18,542 nt of DNA from positions 1 through 18,542 of the forward strand of contig DCHN01000084.1 of NCBI GenBank assembly GCA_002315995.1, read 5' to 3'. How positions within the stretch are numbered: the stretch's first letter is position 1; each line of letters starts with the position of its first letter. The position numbers were made by a program, and so were the translations under genes. Below the pieces are notes generated by a model. The model was not told the origin of the DNA, did no database searches, and saw only the letters and a list, made by a program, of their open reading frames with translations. This DNA is from Bacteroidales bacterium UBA1751. Lineage in GTDB: Bacteria > Bacteroidota > Bacteroidia > Bacteroidales > UBA932. Positions 1 to 7,832 of this stretch are shown here, piece by piece.

Positions 1-380
1 GAACCACCTTTACCACCACCCATAGGGAGAGTTGTAAGAGCGTTTTTGAATGTCTGCTCGAAACCGAGGAATTTAAGCATTGAAGGAGTAACTGCCTTGT
101 GGAAACGAAGACCTCCCTTGTATGGTCCAATAGCGCTGTTGAACTGTACACGGTAACCGAGGTTTGTCTGAATCTGACCTTTGTCGTCAACCCAGGTAAC
201 ACGGAATGTGAAGATTCTGTCTGGCTCAACCATTCTCTCAACGATCTGAGCTTTCTCGAACTCTGGATGCTGGTTGTATACCTCCTCAATAGAATCGAGA
301 ACCTCTTTTACAGCCTGCAAGTACTCAGCTTCGCCTGGGTGTTTAGCCTCAAGCTTGGCCATTATTTCTGATACTTTCAT
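1..380 (-). CDS. gdhA: NADP-type glutamate dehydrogenase, N-terminal part (cut by window edge)
   Basis: Only the first 126 codons are present; the gene runs off the left edge. The enzyme interconverts 2-oxoglutarate plus ammonium and glutamate in the cytoplasm, using NAD(P)H. The fragment carries the hexameric GDH N-terminal domain: GPYKGGLRFH at residues 85-94, FLGFEQTFKNALTTLPMGGG at 104-123, ending in GGGKGG. Lys88, Lys112 and Lys124 match the substrate-binding and catalytic lysines (89, 113, 125) of the Clostridium symbiosum enzyme. The start at 380 gives MKVSEIMAKLE, a typical Bacteroidales N-terminus. korB ends 61 nt upstream on the same strand. The AT-rich gap shows no full TAnnTTTG promoter element, so co-transcription with korAB is possible. 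Coenzyme preference cannot be read from this part. The family call is very secure. Confidence 0.95.
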   Translation of the reverse strand, partial: MKVSEIMAKLEAKHPGEAEYLQAVKEVLDSIEEVYNQHPEFEKAQIVERMVEPDRIFTFRVTWVDDKGQIQTNLGYRVQFNSAIGPYKGGLRFHKAVTPSMLKFLGFEQTFKNALTTLPMGGGKGG

Positions 381-441
381 GATGAAATAAAATTATTAAA
401 GTAAAAAATTGTTATTGTTAATATTTAGTTAACTCTTCTTG

Positions 442-1464
442 TTATTCAACCTTCCAGGTTGCACCGCTATTAAGCAGTTCATCAACCGATTTGATCTTTG
501 CCTTTGACTTCACGTCGCATACCTGATTCCAGAGGTTCTCATCGTATGTCTGATCCTCTACATCTCTTATTACTCCAAGAGCAACAGGGAAATCAGGATA
601 CTTCATATTCACAAGCATTGTATGTATACCTACATTGTCTGAATGTGCATCATGAACGAGAATATCCTTCTCGGTTATGCCGTTCTCGCCAATCTTTACA
701 ACTTTGAGCTGGAGGCTCTCCCTGTCGAGAATAATACCTTTGTCTCTGTTCTTTCCAAAGATCATAGGCTCGCCATGACGGAGGGTGATTGTTGTTTCAG
801 CCCTGTTCTCCCTGTCTGACCACTCCTTATGTGTACCATCGTTGTAAATCACGCAGTTGGTGCACATCTCAATAATTGAAGCTCCCTTATGCTTGGCAGC
901 TGCCGGAATAATCTCCTGGTTGAGTGCCAGATCATAGTCGAGACTCCTTGCAAAAAATGTTCCTCTTGCACCAAGAACCAACTGGCCAGGTGTAAACGGC
1001 TGCTCAATGGTACCGTAAGGGGATGTCTTTGTAACAAGACCGAATTTTGAAGTTGGTGAATACTGACCTTTTGTCAATCCATAAATTCTGTTGTTGAAAA
1101 GAATCACATTGATATTGATGTTTCTTCTAACAGCATGAATAAAGTGGTTACCGCCAATGGCGAGTGAATCACCGTCACCGGTCATCTGCCAGACAACAAG
1201 CTCAGGGTTTGCAACCTTGATACCTGTTGAGAGTGCAGTTGCTCTACCATGAATACCATGGAATCCGTATGTATCCATATAGTATGGGAAACGTGAAGAG
1301 CATCCGATACCTGATACAAAAACCAGTTTCTCCTTGTTGCATCCCAGTTCCTCGCATACTGTAGGCATTGACCTCAATACAGATGCCAATACAGCGTGGT
1401 CACCACAACCTGGGCACCATTTTACCTCCTGGTCACTCTTGAAATCCTGTGTTGTATATTTCAT
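442..1464 (-). CDS. korB: 2-oxoglutarate (2-oxoacid):ferredoxin oxidoreductase, beta subunit
   Basis: This is the thiamine-diphosphate and iron-sulfur subunit of the two-subunit enzyme that oxidatively decarboxylates a 2-oxoacid (probably 2-oxoglutarate to succinyl-CoA) and passes electrons to ferredoxin; the reaction is reversible. The 340-aa protein has the cluster motif WCPGCGDHAVL (Cys17, Cys20), GIGCSS (Cys55) and CTNC (Cys201/Cys204, one of which is probably the fourth [4Fe-4S] ligand). The ThDP/Mg motif GDGDSLAIGGNH begins at residue 97 and continues to FNNRIYGLTKGQ (123-134). It starts 21 nt after korA, so the two form one operon. No separate ferredoxin-like delta subunit is encoded here, as in other KorAB-type enzymes. 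Substrate is inferred from family and from the neighbouring gdhA; a branched-chain 2-oxoacid enzyme is a less likely alternative. Confidence 0.95.
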   Translation of the reverse strand: MKYTTQDFKSDQEVKWCPGCGDHAVLASVLRSMPTVCEELGCNKEKLVFVSGIGCSSRFPYYMDTYGFHGIHGRATALSTGIKVANPELVVWQMTGDGDSLAIGGNHFIHAVRRNININVILFNNRIYGLTKGQYSPTSKFGLVTKTSPYGTIEQPFTPGQLVLGARGTFFARSLDYDLALNQEIIPAAAKHKGASIIEMCTNCVIYNDGTHKEWSDRENRAETTITLRHGEPMIFGKNRDKGIILDRESLQLKVVKIGENGITEKDILVHDAHSDNVGIHTMLVNMKYPDFPVALGVIRDVEDQTYDENLWNQVCDVKSKAKIKSVDELLNSGATWKVE

Positions 1465-1485
1465 AATTGATCTGTTTTCTAAGTT

Positions 1486-3315
1486 TTACAATGCCTTTAC
1501 TGCTGCAACTATTTCTGATACCATGAACGGCTGCCCCTGTACCTTGTTGAGCTGCTCATATTTGAAGCCAGGCTCCTTTGCTCTGAGATAGTTCACAAAG
1601 TGACCGCTGTTGAGCTCGCATACAATAATCTTCTTGAATTTTGAGAATACCTCAGCAGTATTCTTTGGAAGAGGATTGATGTAGTCGAAATGAGCGAATC
1701 CAACATTCTGACCCTCAGCAAGAAGTTCCTTTGTAGCGGTATACAAATGGCCGTATGTGCCACCCCAGCCAACAATGAGTGTATCACCGCTCTTGTTGCC
1801 CATAACCTCAAGTTCAGGAATGCAGTCAGCAACCTTTGCAATCTTTTCAGCTCTTGCAGCAACCATCTGCTCATGAACCAGAGCGTCTGATGAAACTGCG
1901 CCTGCAGGTGTCTTCTCAAGACCACCAACTCTGTGCTCAAGACCAGGTGTTCCAGGGAGAGCCCACTTTCTTACAAGTGTCTTAGGATCTCTCTCAAATG
2001 GTTTGAATTTACCCTCGCACTCGGTAATGATAGGAGGATTGATTGCAGGGAATTCTGACATTGAAGGAATCTTCCAAGGCTCCGAACCGTTACCAAGGAA
2101 ACCCTCTGAAAGAAGAATTACAGGCATCATATGTTCCATTGCATATTTTGCTGCGTAGAACGCCGCACGGAAACAGTCAGATGGTGTACGTGAAGCCATT
2201 ACCATAATAGGACACTCACCGTTTCTTCCATAAAGGGCCTGATTAAGGTCTGTCTGCTCAGTTTTTGTAGGAATACCTGTAGAAGGGCCACTTCTCTGCA
2301 CATCAACAATTACAAGCGGAAGCTCAGTAATCATTGCAAGACCCAGAGCCTCTGACTTGAGTGAGAGACCAGGACCTGAAGTTGTTGTAACTGCAAGATT
2401 TCCAGCATAAGCTGCACCAATAGCGGTACAGATACCTGAAATCTCATCCTCGCACTGAACTGTCTTTGCTCCAAGCTGCTTGTATATTGCAAGCTCCTCA
2501 AGGATGACTGTTGCAGGGGTAATAGGGTATGAACCGCAGAAGAGAGGACGACCTGACTTCTCTGAAGCTGCAAGGAGTCCCCATGCTGTTGCAACGTTTC
2601 CGCTGATATTCCTGTAAACGCCCTTCTCCTGCTTTGCAGGCTCTATTCTGTATGTACTTGGAATAGCGTGAATATTGTGAGCATAGTTGTAACCGTCATT
2701 GAGCACCTTCTTGTTTGGAGCAATGAGGTTAGGTTTCTTCGCGAATTTTTTCTCAAGATAAGCTTCGGTGAAATTGAGAGGTCTGCTGAACATGAAATAA
2801 CACATTCCAAGAACAAACATGTTCTTTGACCTTATGATTGCCTTGTTGTCAAGTCCGCTATCCTTGAGACTCTCCTTTGTAAGGGTTGTAATAGGAGAAG
2901 CTACTATATTGTAGTCTTCAAGTTTGAGCTCTGAAATGGGGTCATTGGTTTTGAAACCGGCCTTCTCAATACTCTTCTCGTCAAAAGAATCGGTATCAAT
3001 AATAATGCTTGCACCTGGTTTTGCCCACTTTGCATTAGCTCTGAGAGCTGCAGGGTTCATAGCAACCAGAACATCACAAAGATCTCCCGGTGTCTTTACC
3101 TCTGTTGCTCCAATATGTACCTGGAAACCTGAAACTCCGGCAACAGTTCCCTGAGGAGCTCTGATTTCGGCAGGATAATCCGGAAATGTGGAGATCTCAT
3201 TTCCGTACAACGCAGATGCATCTGCAAAAAGAGTACCTGTTAACTGCATACCGTCTCCTGAGTCACCGGTAAAGCGGATAACAACCTCTTTTGTGTCAAT
3301 AATCTTGTGTTCCAT
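1486..3315 (-). CDS. korA: 2-oxoglutarate (2-oxoacid):ferredoxin oxidoreductase, fused gamma-alpha subunit
   Basis: Partner of KorB. The 609-aa protein is a natural fusion. Residues about 10-195 are the gamma (CoA-related) domain with GDSGDGMQLTG at 17-27. Residues about 235-609 are the alpha (pyrimidine-binding) part with GSYPITPATVILEELA at 261-276, TTSGPGLSLKSEALGLA at 311-327 and the C-terminal transketolase-like domain starting near TLIVGWGGTYG (512-522). The YPITP motif contacts the cofactor aminopyrimidine in characterised relatives. Length and order match the KorA of two-subunit enzymes. Start 3315 is preceded by an AT-rich leader and a good Bacteroides-type promoter. The enzyme is oxygen-sensitive in most organisms, consistent with an anaerobe. 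Confidence 0.95.
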   Translation of the reverse strand: MEHKIIDTKEVVIRFTGDSGDGMQLTGTLFADASALYGNEISTFPDYPAEIRAPQGTVAGVSGFQVHIGATEVKTPGDLCDVLVAMNPAALRANAKWAKPGASIIIDTDSFDEKSIEKAGFKTNDPISELKLEDYNIVASPITTLTKESLKDSGLDNKAIIRSKNMFVLGMCYFMFSRPLNFTEAYLEKKFAKKPNLIAPNKKVLNDGYNYAHNIHAIPSTYRIEPAKQEKGVYRNISGNVATAWGLLAASEKSGRPLFCGSYPITPATVILEELAIYKQLGAKTVQCEDEISGICTAIGAAYAGNLAVTTTSGPGLSLKSEALGLAMITELPLVIVDVQRSGPSTGIPTKTEQTDLNQALYGRNGECPIMVMASRTPSDCFRAAFYAAKYAMEHMMPVILLSEGFLGNGSEPWKIPSMSEFPAINPPIITECEGKFKPFERDPKTLVRKWALPGTPGLEHRVGGLEKTPAGAVSSDALVHEQMVAARAEKIAKVADCIPELEVMGNKSGDTLIVGWGGTYGHLYTATKELLAEGQNVGFAHFDYINPLPKNTAEVFSKFKKIIVCELNSGHFVNYLRAKEPGFKYEQLNKVQGQPFMVSEIVAAVKAL

Positions 3316-3346
3316 AAATATTATAAACTAAATAATTGTCAACAAA

Positions 3347-3360
3347 AACTCATGTGAGTT
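3347..3360. promoter_or_regulatory. Palindrome in the korAB leader, possible operator
   Basis: AACTCA-TG-TGAGTT: 6-base arms perfectly inverted around a 2-base centre, about 6-19 bases downstream of the predicted korA transcription start and 32 bases before the korA start codon. The 2-base centre is too short for a stable RNA hairpin loop, so a dimeric repressor site is the likelier reading. No regulator is identified; a 6-base inverted repeat can arise by chance. Confidence 0.3.
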
Positions 3361-3372
3361 CTAAATATTCAA

Positions 3373-3403
3373 CAAAATTAGTAAATTTTATTAAAAAAGG
3401 CAA
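3373..3403 (-). promoter_or_regulatory. Bacteroides-type promoter for korAB
   Basis: On the minus strand, TAATTTTG (3380-3373) fits the -7 consensus TAnnTTTG exactly, and TTG (3403-3401) lies 20 bases upstream, in the place of the -33 element. The predicted transcription start is near 3366, giving a leader of about 50 nt before korA. The -33 TTG sits inside the 3' arm of the terminator of the preceding operon. Confidence 0.6.
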
Positions 3404-3422
3404 CCTTTTTCAGGCTGCCTTT
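3391..3422 (-). terminator. Rho-independent terminator of the nadK-uppS-bamA-skp-skp operon
   Basis: Minus-strand stem AAAGGCAGCC (3422-3413) pairs with GGTTGCCTTT (3405-3396), a 10-bp stem with one G-T pair and a 7-base loop. It is followed by the run of T residues opposite 3398-3393 (partly inside the stem). It begins 16 bases after the stop of the distal skp gene at 3439, the expected place for the end of this transcript. Confidence 0.85.
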
Positions 3423-3438
3423 CCATTATGTTTTCCAA

Positions 3439-3993
3439 CTATTTTGCCGGCTGTCCTTGGGTTGGAAGCTGCTTGTCAGCAGGAATTCCAAGTGCCTGCC
3501 TTGCCTGAGCCATTATATCCTGGCTCAAGTTCTCATTGATGAAGGCCATTGAGTTCACAGATGTATCAACTATATATGTGAAGCCGTTACTCTTTCCTAT
3601 CTTCTCAACCGCTTCATTGGCTTTCTTTACAATTGGCTGAAGAAGTTGCGCCTGCATCTGACCTATTTCCTGCTGTGCTGTCTGCTGGAACTGCTGGAGA
3701 CGCTGCTGAATCTCGCCAAGCTCTTTCTCCTTTGCCTCAAGTACTGCAGGCAACCAATCCTTCTGATGCTGCTGCCATGCCTCATACTTGGTCTGGAACT
3801 CCTTCTGCATTCCCTGGAATGTCTCCTCAAGGTCTTTTCCGTATTTTTCGAGAGCTACCATTGCTGAGTCTGTTTCAGGCATAAGCTGTACAAGAGCCTG
3901 CATATTTACATGACCGAACTTGGCTGACTGAGCAAAAGACTGGGTAGAGACAAAAAGCAATGCCACCACCGCAAGTTTCAAAATTGTTTTCAT
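3439..3993 (-). CDS. OmpH/Skp-family periplasmic chaperone (distal copy)
   Basis: A 184-aa secreted protein with an N-terminal signal peptide (hydrophobic LKLAVVALLFVSTQSFA, probable cleavage after Ala21). The OmpH/Skp core starts at FGHVNMQALVQLMPETDSA. The middle (about residues 50-120) is a long glutamine- and glutamate-rich coiled coil, matching the tentacle helices of Skp, which hold unfolded outer-membrane proteins in the periplasm. The core closes with the strand FTYIVDTSVNSMAF, followed by a short proline/glutamine-rich tail. It is the last gene of the operon, 34 nt after another skp paralog and 16 nt before a terminator. Tandem skp genes behind bamA are common in Bacteroidota. Which step each copy serves is not known from sequence. 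Confidence 0.88.
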   Translation of the reverse strand: MKTILKLAVVALLFVSTQSFAQSAKFGHVNMQALVQLMPETDSAMVALEKYGKDLEETFQGMQKEFQTKYEAWQQHQKDWLPAVLEAKEKELGEIQQRLQQFQQTAQQEIGQMQAQLLQPIVKKANEAVEKIGKSNGFTYIVDTSVNSMAFINENLSQDIMAQARQALGIPADKQLPTQGQPAK

Positions 3994-4027
3994 AAAATCT
4001 GATTGTGTAGTTTATTATTGTTTTACT

Positions 4028-4534
4028 TTATTTCAATTTTTCAATGACCTTACTGCTCAAATCACATTTTTCGTCATTGTACATAATACCCTGAAGTGCA
4101 GCAATATCCATTACAATGGAGTAACCACCCTCCTTGGCCACAGCATCAACAGCCTTCTGAACCCTCTCCTTTATTGCCTTCAGAGCAGCTTCACTCTCCT
4201 TGGCTATTTTGCCATCCTGTCCGAAGTACTCCTTCTGAAGCGCTGTTGCCGCACGTTCACGTGCAATTATCTCATCCTCTATTTGTTTTCTTCTATCTTG
4301 GGTAATATTGTATTTGGTCTCCTGATAACTATTGTAGAGATTCTCAACAGTTTTGAATGCATCATCTATTCTGGTCTGCATAACCTTGCTTCTACTCTCA
4401 AGAACAGCAACTGTATCCTTATACTCAGGAAGGGCCGAAAGAATTGTCTGGGTGTTTACATATCCAACCTTCTGCCCAATGGCAAAAACTGATGCCGAAA
4501 GAACTACAACGAGTGTTACAAAAATCCTTTTCAT
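4028..4534 (-). CDS. OmpH/Skp-family periplasmic chaperone (bamA-proximal copy)
   Basis: A 168-aa secreted protein: signal peptide MKRIFVTLVVVLSASVFAIG, mature start near QKVGYVNTQTILSALPEY, the classic N-terminal motif of the OmpH/Skp family. A charged coiled coil spans about residues 40-135 (EIIARERAATALQKEYFGQD lies within it), and a final strand GGYSIVMDIAALQGIMY returns to the core. It starts 16 nt after bamA. By homology it would bind unfolded beta-barrel proteins leaving the Sec translocon and pass them to BamA. It is clearly diverged from its downstream neighbour: the coiled coil is lysine/glutamate-rich rather than glutamine-rich, so the pair may have different clients. Confidence 0.9.
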   Translation of the reverse strand: MKRIFVTLVVVLSASVFAIGQKVGYVNTQTILSALPEYKDTVAVLESRSKVMQTRIDDAFKTVENLYNSYQETKYNITQDRRKQIEDEIIARERAATALQKEYFGQDGKIAKESEAALKAIKERVQKAVDAVAKEGGYSIVMDIAALQGIMYNDEKCDLSSKVIEKLK

Positions 4535-4550
4535 ACCAATAAATATTAAA

Positions 4551-7064
4551 TTAGAACTGCTGGCCTATGAGGAAGTGGAACTGGCTTCCGGAAATTGAAC
4601 TCTTTCCGTACGCTTTGTCAAATCCATAACCCCAATCCATTCCGAGCATTCCAACAACAGGAAGCATAACCCTGAGGCCCACACCTGCTGAACGCTTGAT
4701 TTGGAAAGGTTTGAATTCATTGATATCGGCCCACGAATTACCTCCCTCAACAAAAGCCAATGCAAATATGGTTGACTGAGGCTGAAGAATCACAGGATAT
4801 CTCAGCTCAACAGTATATTTCGTATAGACATTACCTGAATAGGCACCATTTTCATTCAGAGGTGTAAGTGCATAGTTCTCATAACCTCTCATTCCAATAT
4901 ACTCGGAACCGTATGTCTGGTAACCGCTCTGACCATCACCACCAAGAAGGAAACCCTCGAATGGAGAATATCCAAGATTTCTGTTATAGTATCCCAGATA
5001 TCCGAAATTGTATGCCGTTTTGAGAACAAGATCGCCAATAAGCTTGGTATAGAGAGCTCCATTGAATTTCCATTTGTGGTACTCAATCCACTTATATTTT
5101 TCAGCAGCCTCCATACTTTCGTAATCGGTATCCTTTGCTCTGAAGAGCGAGTACGGCGGAGTAACCTGAATGCTGAACGAGAAGTCTGAACCCTGTCTTG
5201 GATATACCTGCTGGTCAGTTGAATTTCTTGAAAGTGACACAGTATAACTGAAGTTCCTTGACTTTCCATTGTCGAACATGAAGGTGTATGCCCAGTTGTG
5301 CAGGTTATAGGTCTGCCAGTTCAACTGGTTGTACAGAACAAAGTAGTTGTCAGGGAATTTGAGTCGGGTTCCGAGTCCAATGGCAAAACCGAATACCTCC
5401 ATATATTCATCAGTATCCTGATAGTAATAATATGAATTGGTCTGCCTTGAGAACCAGGTCTGCACACTGAACGATGTAGGCTTCTTTCCAAAGAGCCAAG
5501 GTTCAACGAAACTTGCCTGAAGCACGGTGTAATATGTACCGTTGGTCTGGAATCGTATTGAGAGCTGCTGGCCATCGCCAAGTGGAACCGGTTTCCACGC
5601 AGTCTTGTCACCTATTCTTCGTATTGAGAAGTTGTTGAAACTTACTCCAAGGGTACCCACAAAGGAGTCACCTCCCCAACCTCCTGAAAGCTCCAACTGG
5701 CTGTTTGGCTTCTCTGTGAGATTATATACCGCATCAACGGTATTATTGGCCATATTAGGGAGAAGGTTGTAACCACCCTCTGCCATTACCTTTTCAGGAT
5801 CGAAATGTCCCATTGATGAGAGCTCCCTCAAGCTCCTCTCGAAATCTGTCTGTCTGTAGAGGTATCCCGGTCTGGTGAAAAGCGCCCTTCTTGCAATCTT
5901 CTCGTGAGTGAGGTTGTTGCCGTTTATGATAATATTGTTGAAAGTGGCCTGTTTTCCCTCATATATACGCATCTCCACATCAACTGAGTCTCCAGCAATT
6001 GCCATTTCAACAGGGGTGATACGGAAGAAGAGATATCCATTATCGGTATACATTTTCCTTACATCCGGATGCATCTGCTTTGGATCTCCATTCAAACGCT
6101 TCTCCATTGTTACAACATCGTAAACATCACCCTTCCCTATTTTGAGAACTGAATTGAGCTGATCGGCAGTATATATGGAGTTTCCTACCCATCTCACATC
6201 CCTGAAATAATATTTCTGCCCCTGATCTATGTCAATATCAATGTTAACCCTGTTGTCGGCAACATAGTAAATGGTATCCTTTGCAATTCTTGCATCCCTG
6301 TATCCCTCCTCGTTGAATGCGGAGATTACGGAATTCTTGTCATTCTCATACTCCTTCTTCTTGAACTTTGCGCTCTTGAAACGGAAGAAACTCATGAACT
6401 GCTTGTCATTGGTCTTCTTCATTGACTTGAGCAGCTTGCTTCCCTTTATTGCATCATTACCATGGAATGTAATCTTCTTGATCTTAACCTTAGGGCCTTT
6501 CTTAATGTTGAATGTAACCCTGACGGCATTATTGATTACAGTATCGGTAACCTGTGTAACATTCACCTCTGCCCTAATGAAGCCCTTCTCGGCATAATAC
6601 CTCTTTATGATGTCGGTGGATGTCTTTATGGTATAATCAGATAGTTCCACACCCTTCTTGAGCTTCACCCTCTCCTGAATATCTGTTCTCTCACCCTTTT
6701 TTATTCCCTTGTAATCCCAGCGTGACACCCTAGGACGCTCCTTGAGCGCTATTTTGAGAACAACCGTATCTTTTGTTGGATAGAGAGAGTCTATGGTAAC
6801 GGCAACCTGTGAAAAGAATCGCTGCTGATAAATACGTCTGGTTGCATCTGAAATGTCACTTCCAGGGATTTGAATCTCCTTCCCCTTGTCAAGACCGGAA
6901 ATAGAGAGAATTCTCTGCTCCGACACATACTTCATACCCTCGACCTTAACATCGCCTACAACATATTTTTTAGGGTTGTTATAGTCGACAACCACATCAG
7001 TCTGCGCATAAAGCACACCCTGACATAAAAGCATCGACAATAATAGAACTCTCAGATATTTCAT
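4551..7064 (-). CDS. bamA: Outer-membrane protein assembly factor BamA (Omp85)
   Basis: The central, essential component of the machine that folds beta-barrel proteins into the outer membrane. The 837-aa protein has a signal peptide (1-20). Five POTRA domains follow at roughly 33-112, 113-191, 192-282, 283-370 and 371-452, each visible as a repeated pattern such as VGDVKVEGMKYVSEQ, KIKKITFHGN and FRDVRWVGN. The 16-strand barrel covers about 455-837. The conserved loop-6 motif appears as MRGYE (725-729; VRGF/Y in relatives), and the C-terminus ends in phenylalanine (FLIGQQF), the usual outer-membrane beta signal. It lies between uppS (30 nt upstream) and two skp genes, an arrangement known in Bacteroidota. 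bamD is encoded about 8 kb away in this window. Confidence 0.97.
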   Translation of the reverse strand: MKYLRVLLLSMLLCQGVLYAQTDVVVDYNNPKKYVVGDVKVEGMKYVSEQRILSISGLDKGKEIQIPGSDISDATRRIYQQRFFSQVAVTIDSLYPTKDTVVLKIALKERPRVSRWDYKGIKKGERTDIQERVKLKKGVELSDYTIKTSTDIIKRYYAEKGFIRAEVNVTQVTDTVINNAVRVTFNIKKGPKVKIKKITFHGNDAIKGSKLLKSMKKTNDKQFMSFFRFKSAKFKKKEYENDKNSVISAFNEEGYRDARIAKDTIYYVADNRVNIDIDIDQGQKYYFRDVRWVGNSIYTADQLNSVLKIGKGDVYDVVTMEKRLNGDPKQMHPDVRKMYTDNGYLFFRITPVEMAIAGDSVDVEMRIYEGKQATFNNIIINGNNLTHEKIARRALFTRPGYLYRQTDFERSLRELSSMGHFDPEKVMAEGGYNLLPNMANNTVDAVYNLTEKPNSQLELSGGWGGDSFVGTLGVSFNNFSIRRIGDKTAWKPVPLGDGQQLSIRFQTNGTYYTVLQASFVEPWLFGKKPTSFSVQTWFSRQTNSYYYYQDTDEYMEVFGFAIGLGTRLKFPDNYFVLYNQLNWQTYNLHNWAYTFMFDNGKSRNFSYTVSLSRNSTDQQVYPRQGSDFSFSIQVTPPYSLFRAKDTDYESMEAAEKYKWIEYHKWKFNGALYTKLIGDLVLKTAYNFGYLGYYNRNLGYSPFEGFLLGGDGQSGYQTYGSEYIGMRGYENYALTPLNENGAYSGNVYTKYTVELRYPVILQPQSTIFALAFVEGGNSWADINEFKPFQIKRSAGVGLRVMLPVVGMLGMDWGYGFDKAYGKSSISGSQFHFLIGQQF

Positions 7065-7094
7065 TATATAATTATGTTTCCTTATTATACCGCC

Positions 7095-7793
7095 CTATTT
7101 CACGCCACCGAACCTTCTATCCCTGCCAGCATACACCTCCAGTGCCTTGTTGAACTCCTCCCTTCTGAAATCCGGCCAGTAAACAGGCGAAAAGTAGAAC
7201 TCCGTGTAGGCACATTGCCACAGCAGATAGTTGCTTATTCTCTGCTCGCCGCTTGTCCTTATCATAAGGTCAGGATCAGGAATCCCGCGTGTTGCAAGAC
7301 AACTCTCCAAACCTGCCTGATCAATCTCCTTCCCCGGGTTCAAAGCAATGAACCTGTTGGCTGCCTGCACAATATCCCACTTGCCGCTATAGTTGATAAA
7401 GAGCACAAGAGTGAGTCTGCTGTTGCCCGATGTGGCCTCCATACACTCCAATATCTGCTCCCTCAACCCTTCGGAAAGAGGTTCAAGGTTTCCACAAACA
7501 ACAAACTTAATGCCATTATTCATAAAGCCGCTCCTCTCCTCAAGAATTGACTTGAAAAAGAGTTTCATGAGCGATTCAACCTCCTGCTGCGGTCTGTTCC
7601 AGTTCTCCTGTGAAAAAGCATAGAGGCTCAAGTACTTCACTCCGGCCTCAACAGCCGCCTCCGTACACGCCCTTACGCTCTCCACGCCCTCATAATGGCC
7701 ATAAACCCTCTCCTTTCCCCTCTCTTTAGCCCAACGGCCATTACCATCCATAATAATGGTGACATGCTGGGGAATGCGGGAAACTTCTGTCAT
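7095..7793 (-). CDS. uppS: (Di-trans,poly-cis)-undecaprenyl-diphosphate synthase
   Basis: Cytoplasmic cis-prenyltransferase that adds isopentenyl units to farnesyl diphosphate to make the C55 carrier for peptidoglycan and surface glycans. The 232-aa protein has the signature IIMDGNGRWAKERG (Asp16 equals the catalytic Asp26 of E. coli; Asn18 and Arg20 bind diphosphate) and YGHYEGVESVR. It also has LSLYAFSQENWNRPQQEV, INYSGKWDIVQA and the C-terminal signature DLMIRTSGEQRISNYLLWQC with EFYF after it. Length is normal for the family. It starts 39 nt after nadK and carries its own TAnnTTTG element just upstream, so it may be transcribed both with nadK and independently. Confidence 0.96.
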   Translation of the reverse strand: MTEVSRIPQHVTIIMDGNGRWAKERGKERVYGHYEGVESVRACTEAAVEAGVKYLSLYAFSQENWNRPQQEVESLMKLFFKSILEERSGFMNNGIKFVVCGNLEPLSEGLREQILECMEATSGNSRLTLVLFINYSGKWDIVQAANRFIALNPGKEIDQAGLESCLATRGIPDPDLMIRTSGEQRISNYLLWQCAYTEFYFSPVYWPDFRREEFNKALEVYAGRDRRFGGVK

Positions 7794-7811
7794 AAGCCGG
7801 TCAGTTTAACA

Positions 7812-7827
7812 ACAAACTGCAAATATA
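7812..7827 (-). promoter_or_regulatory. Candidate internal promoter before uppS (repeated 16-mer)
   Basis: Minus-strand TATATTTGCAGTTTGT contains TATATTTG, an exact match to the -7 consensus TAnnTTTG. It lies between the nadK stop and the uppS start codon at 7793, giving a leader of about 20 nt. No TTG was found at the -33 distance, so strength is uncertain. The same 16 bases occur on the plus strand at 8844-8859, before the Skp lipoprotein gene. Confidence 0.45.
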
Positions 7828-7832
7828 GTAAA

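Noticed and set aside
99..371. Plus-strand open frame at the left edge.
   Set aside because: Antisense to the clearly recognisable gdhA fragment.
7074..7550. A 158-codon open frame on the plus strand over uppS.
   Set aside because: Antisense shadow of uppS; no recognisable motif and the opposite strand has all UppS signatures.
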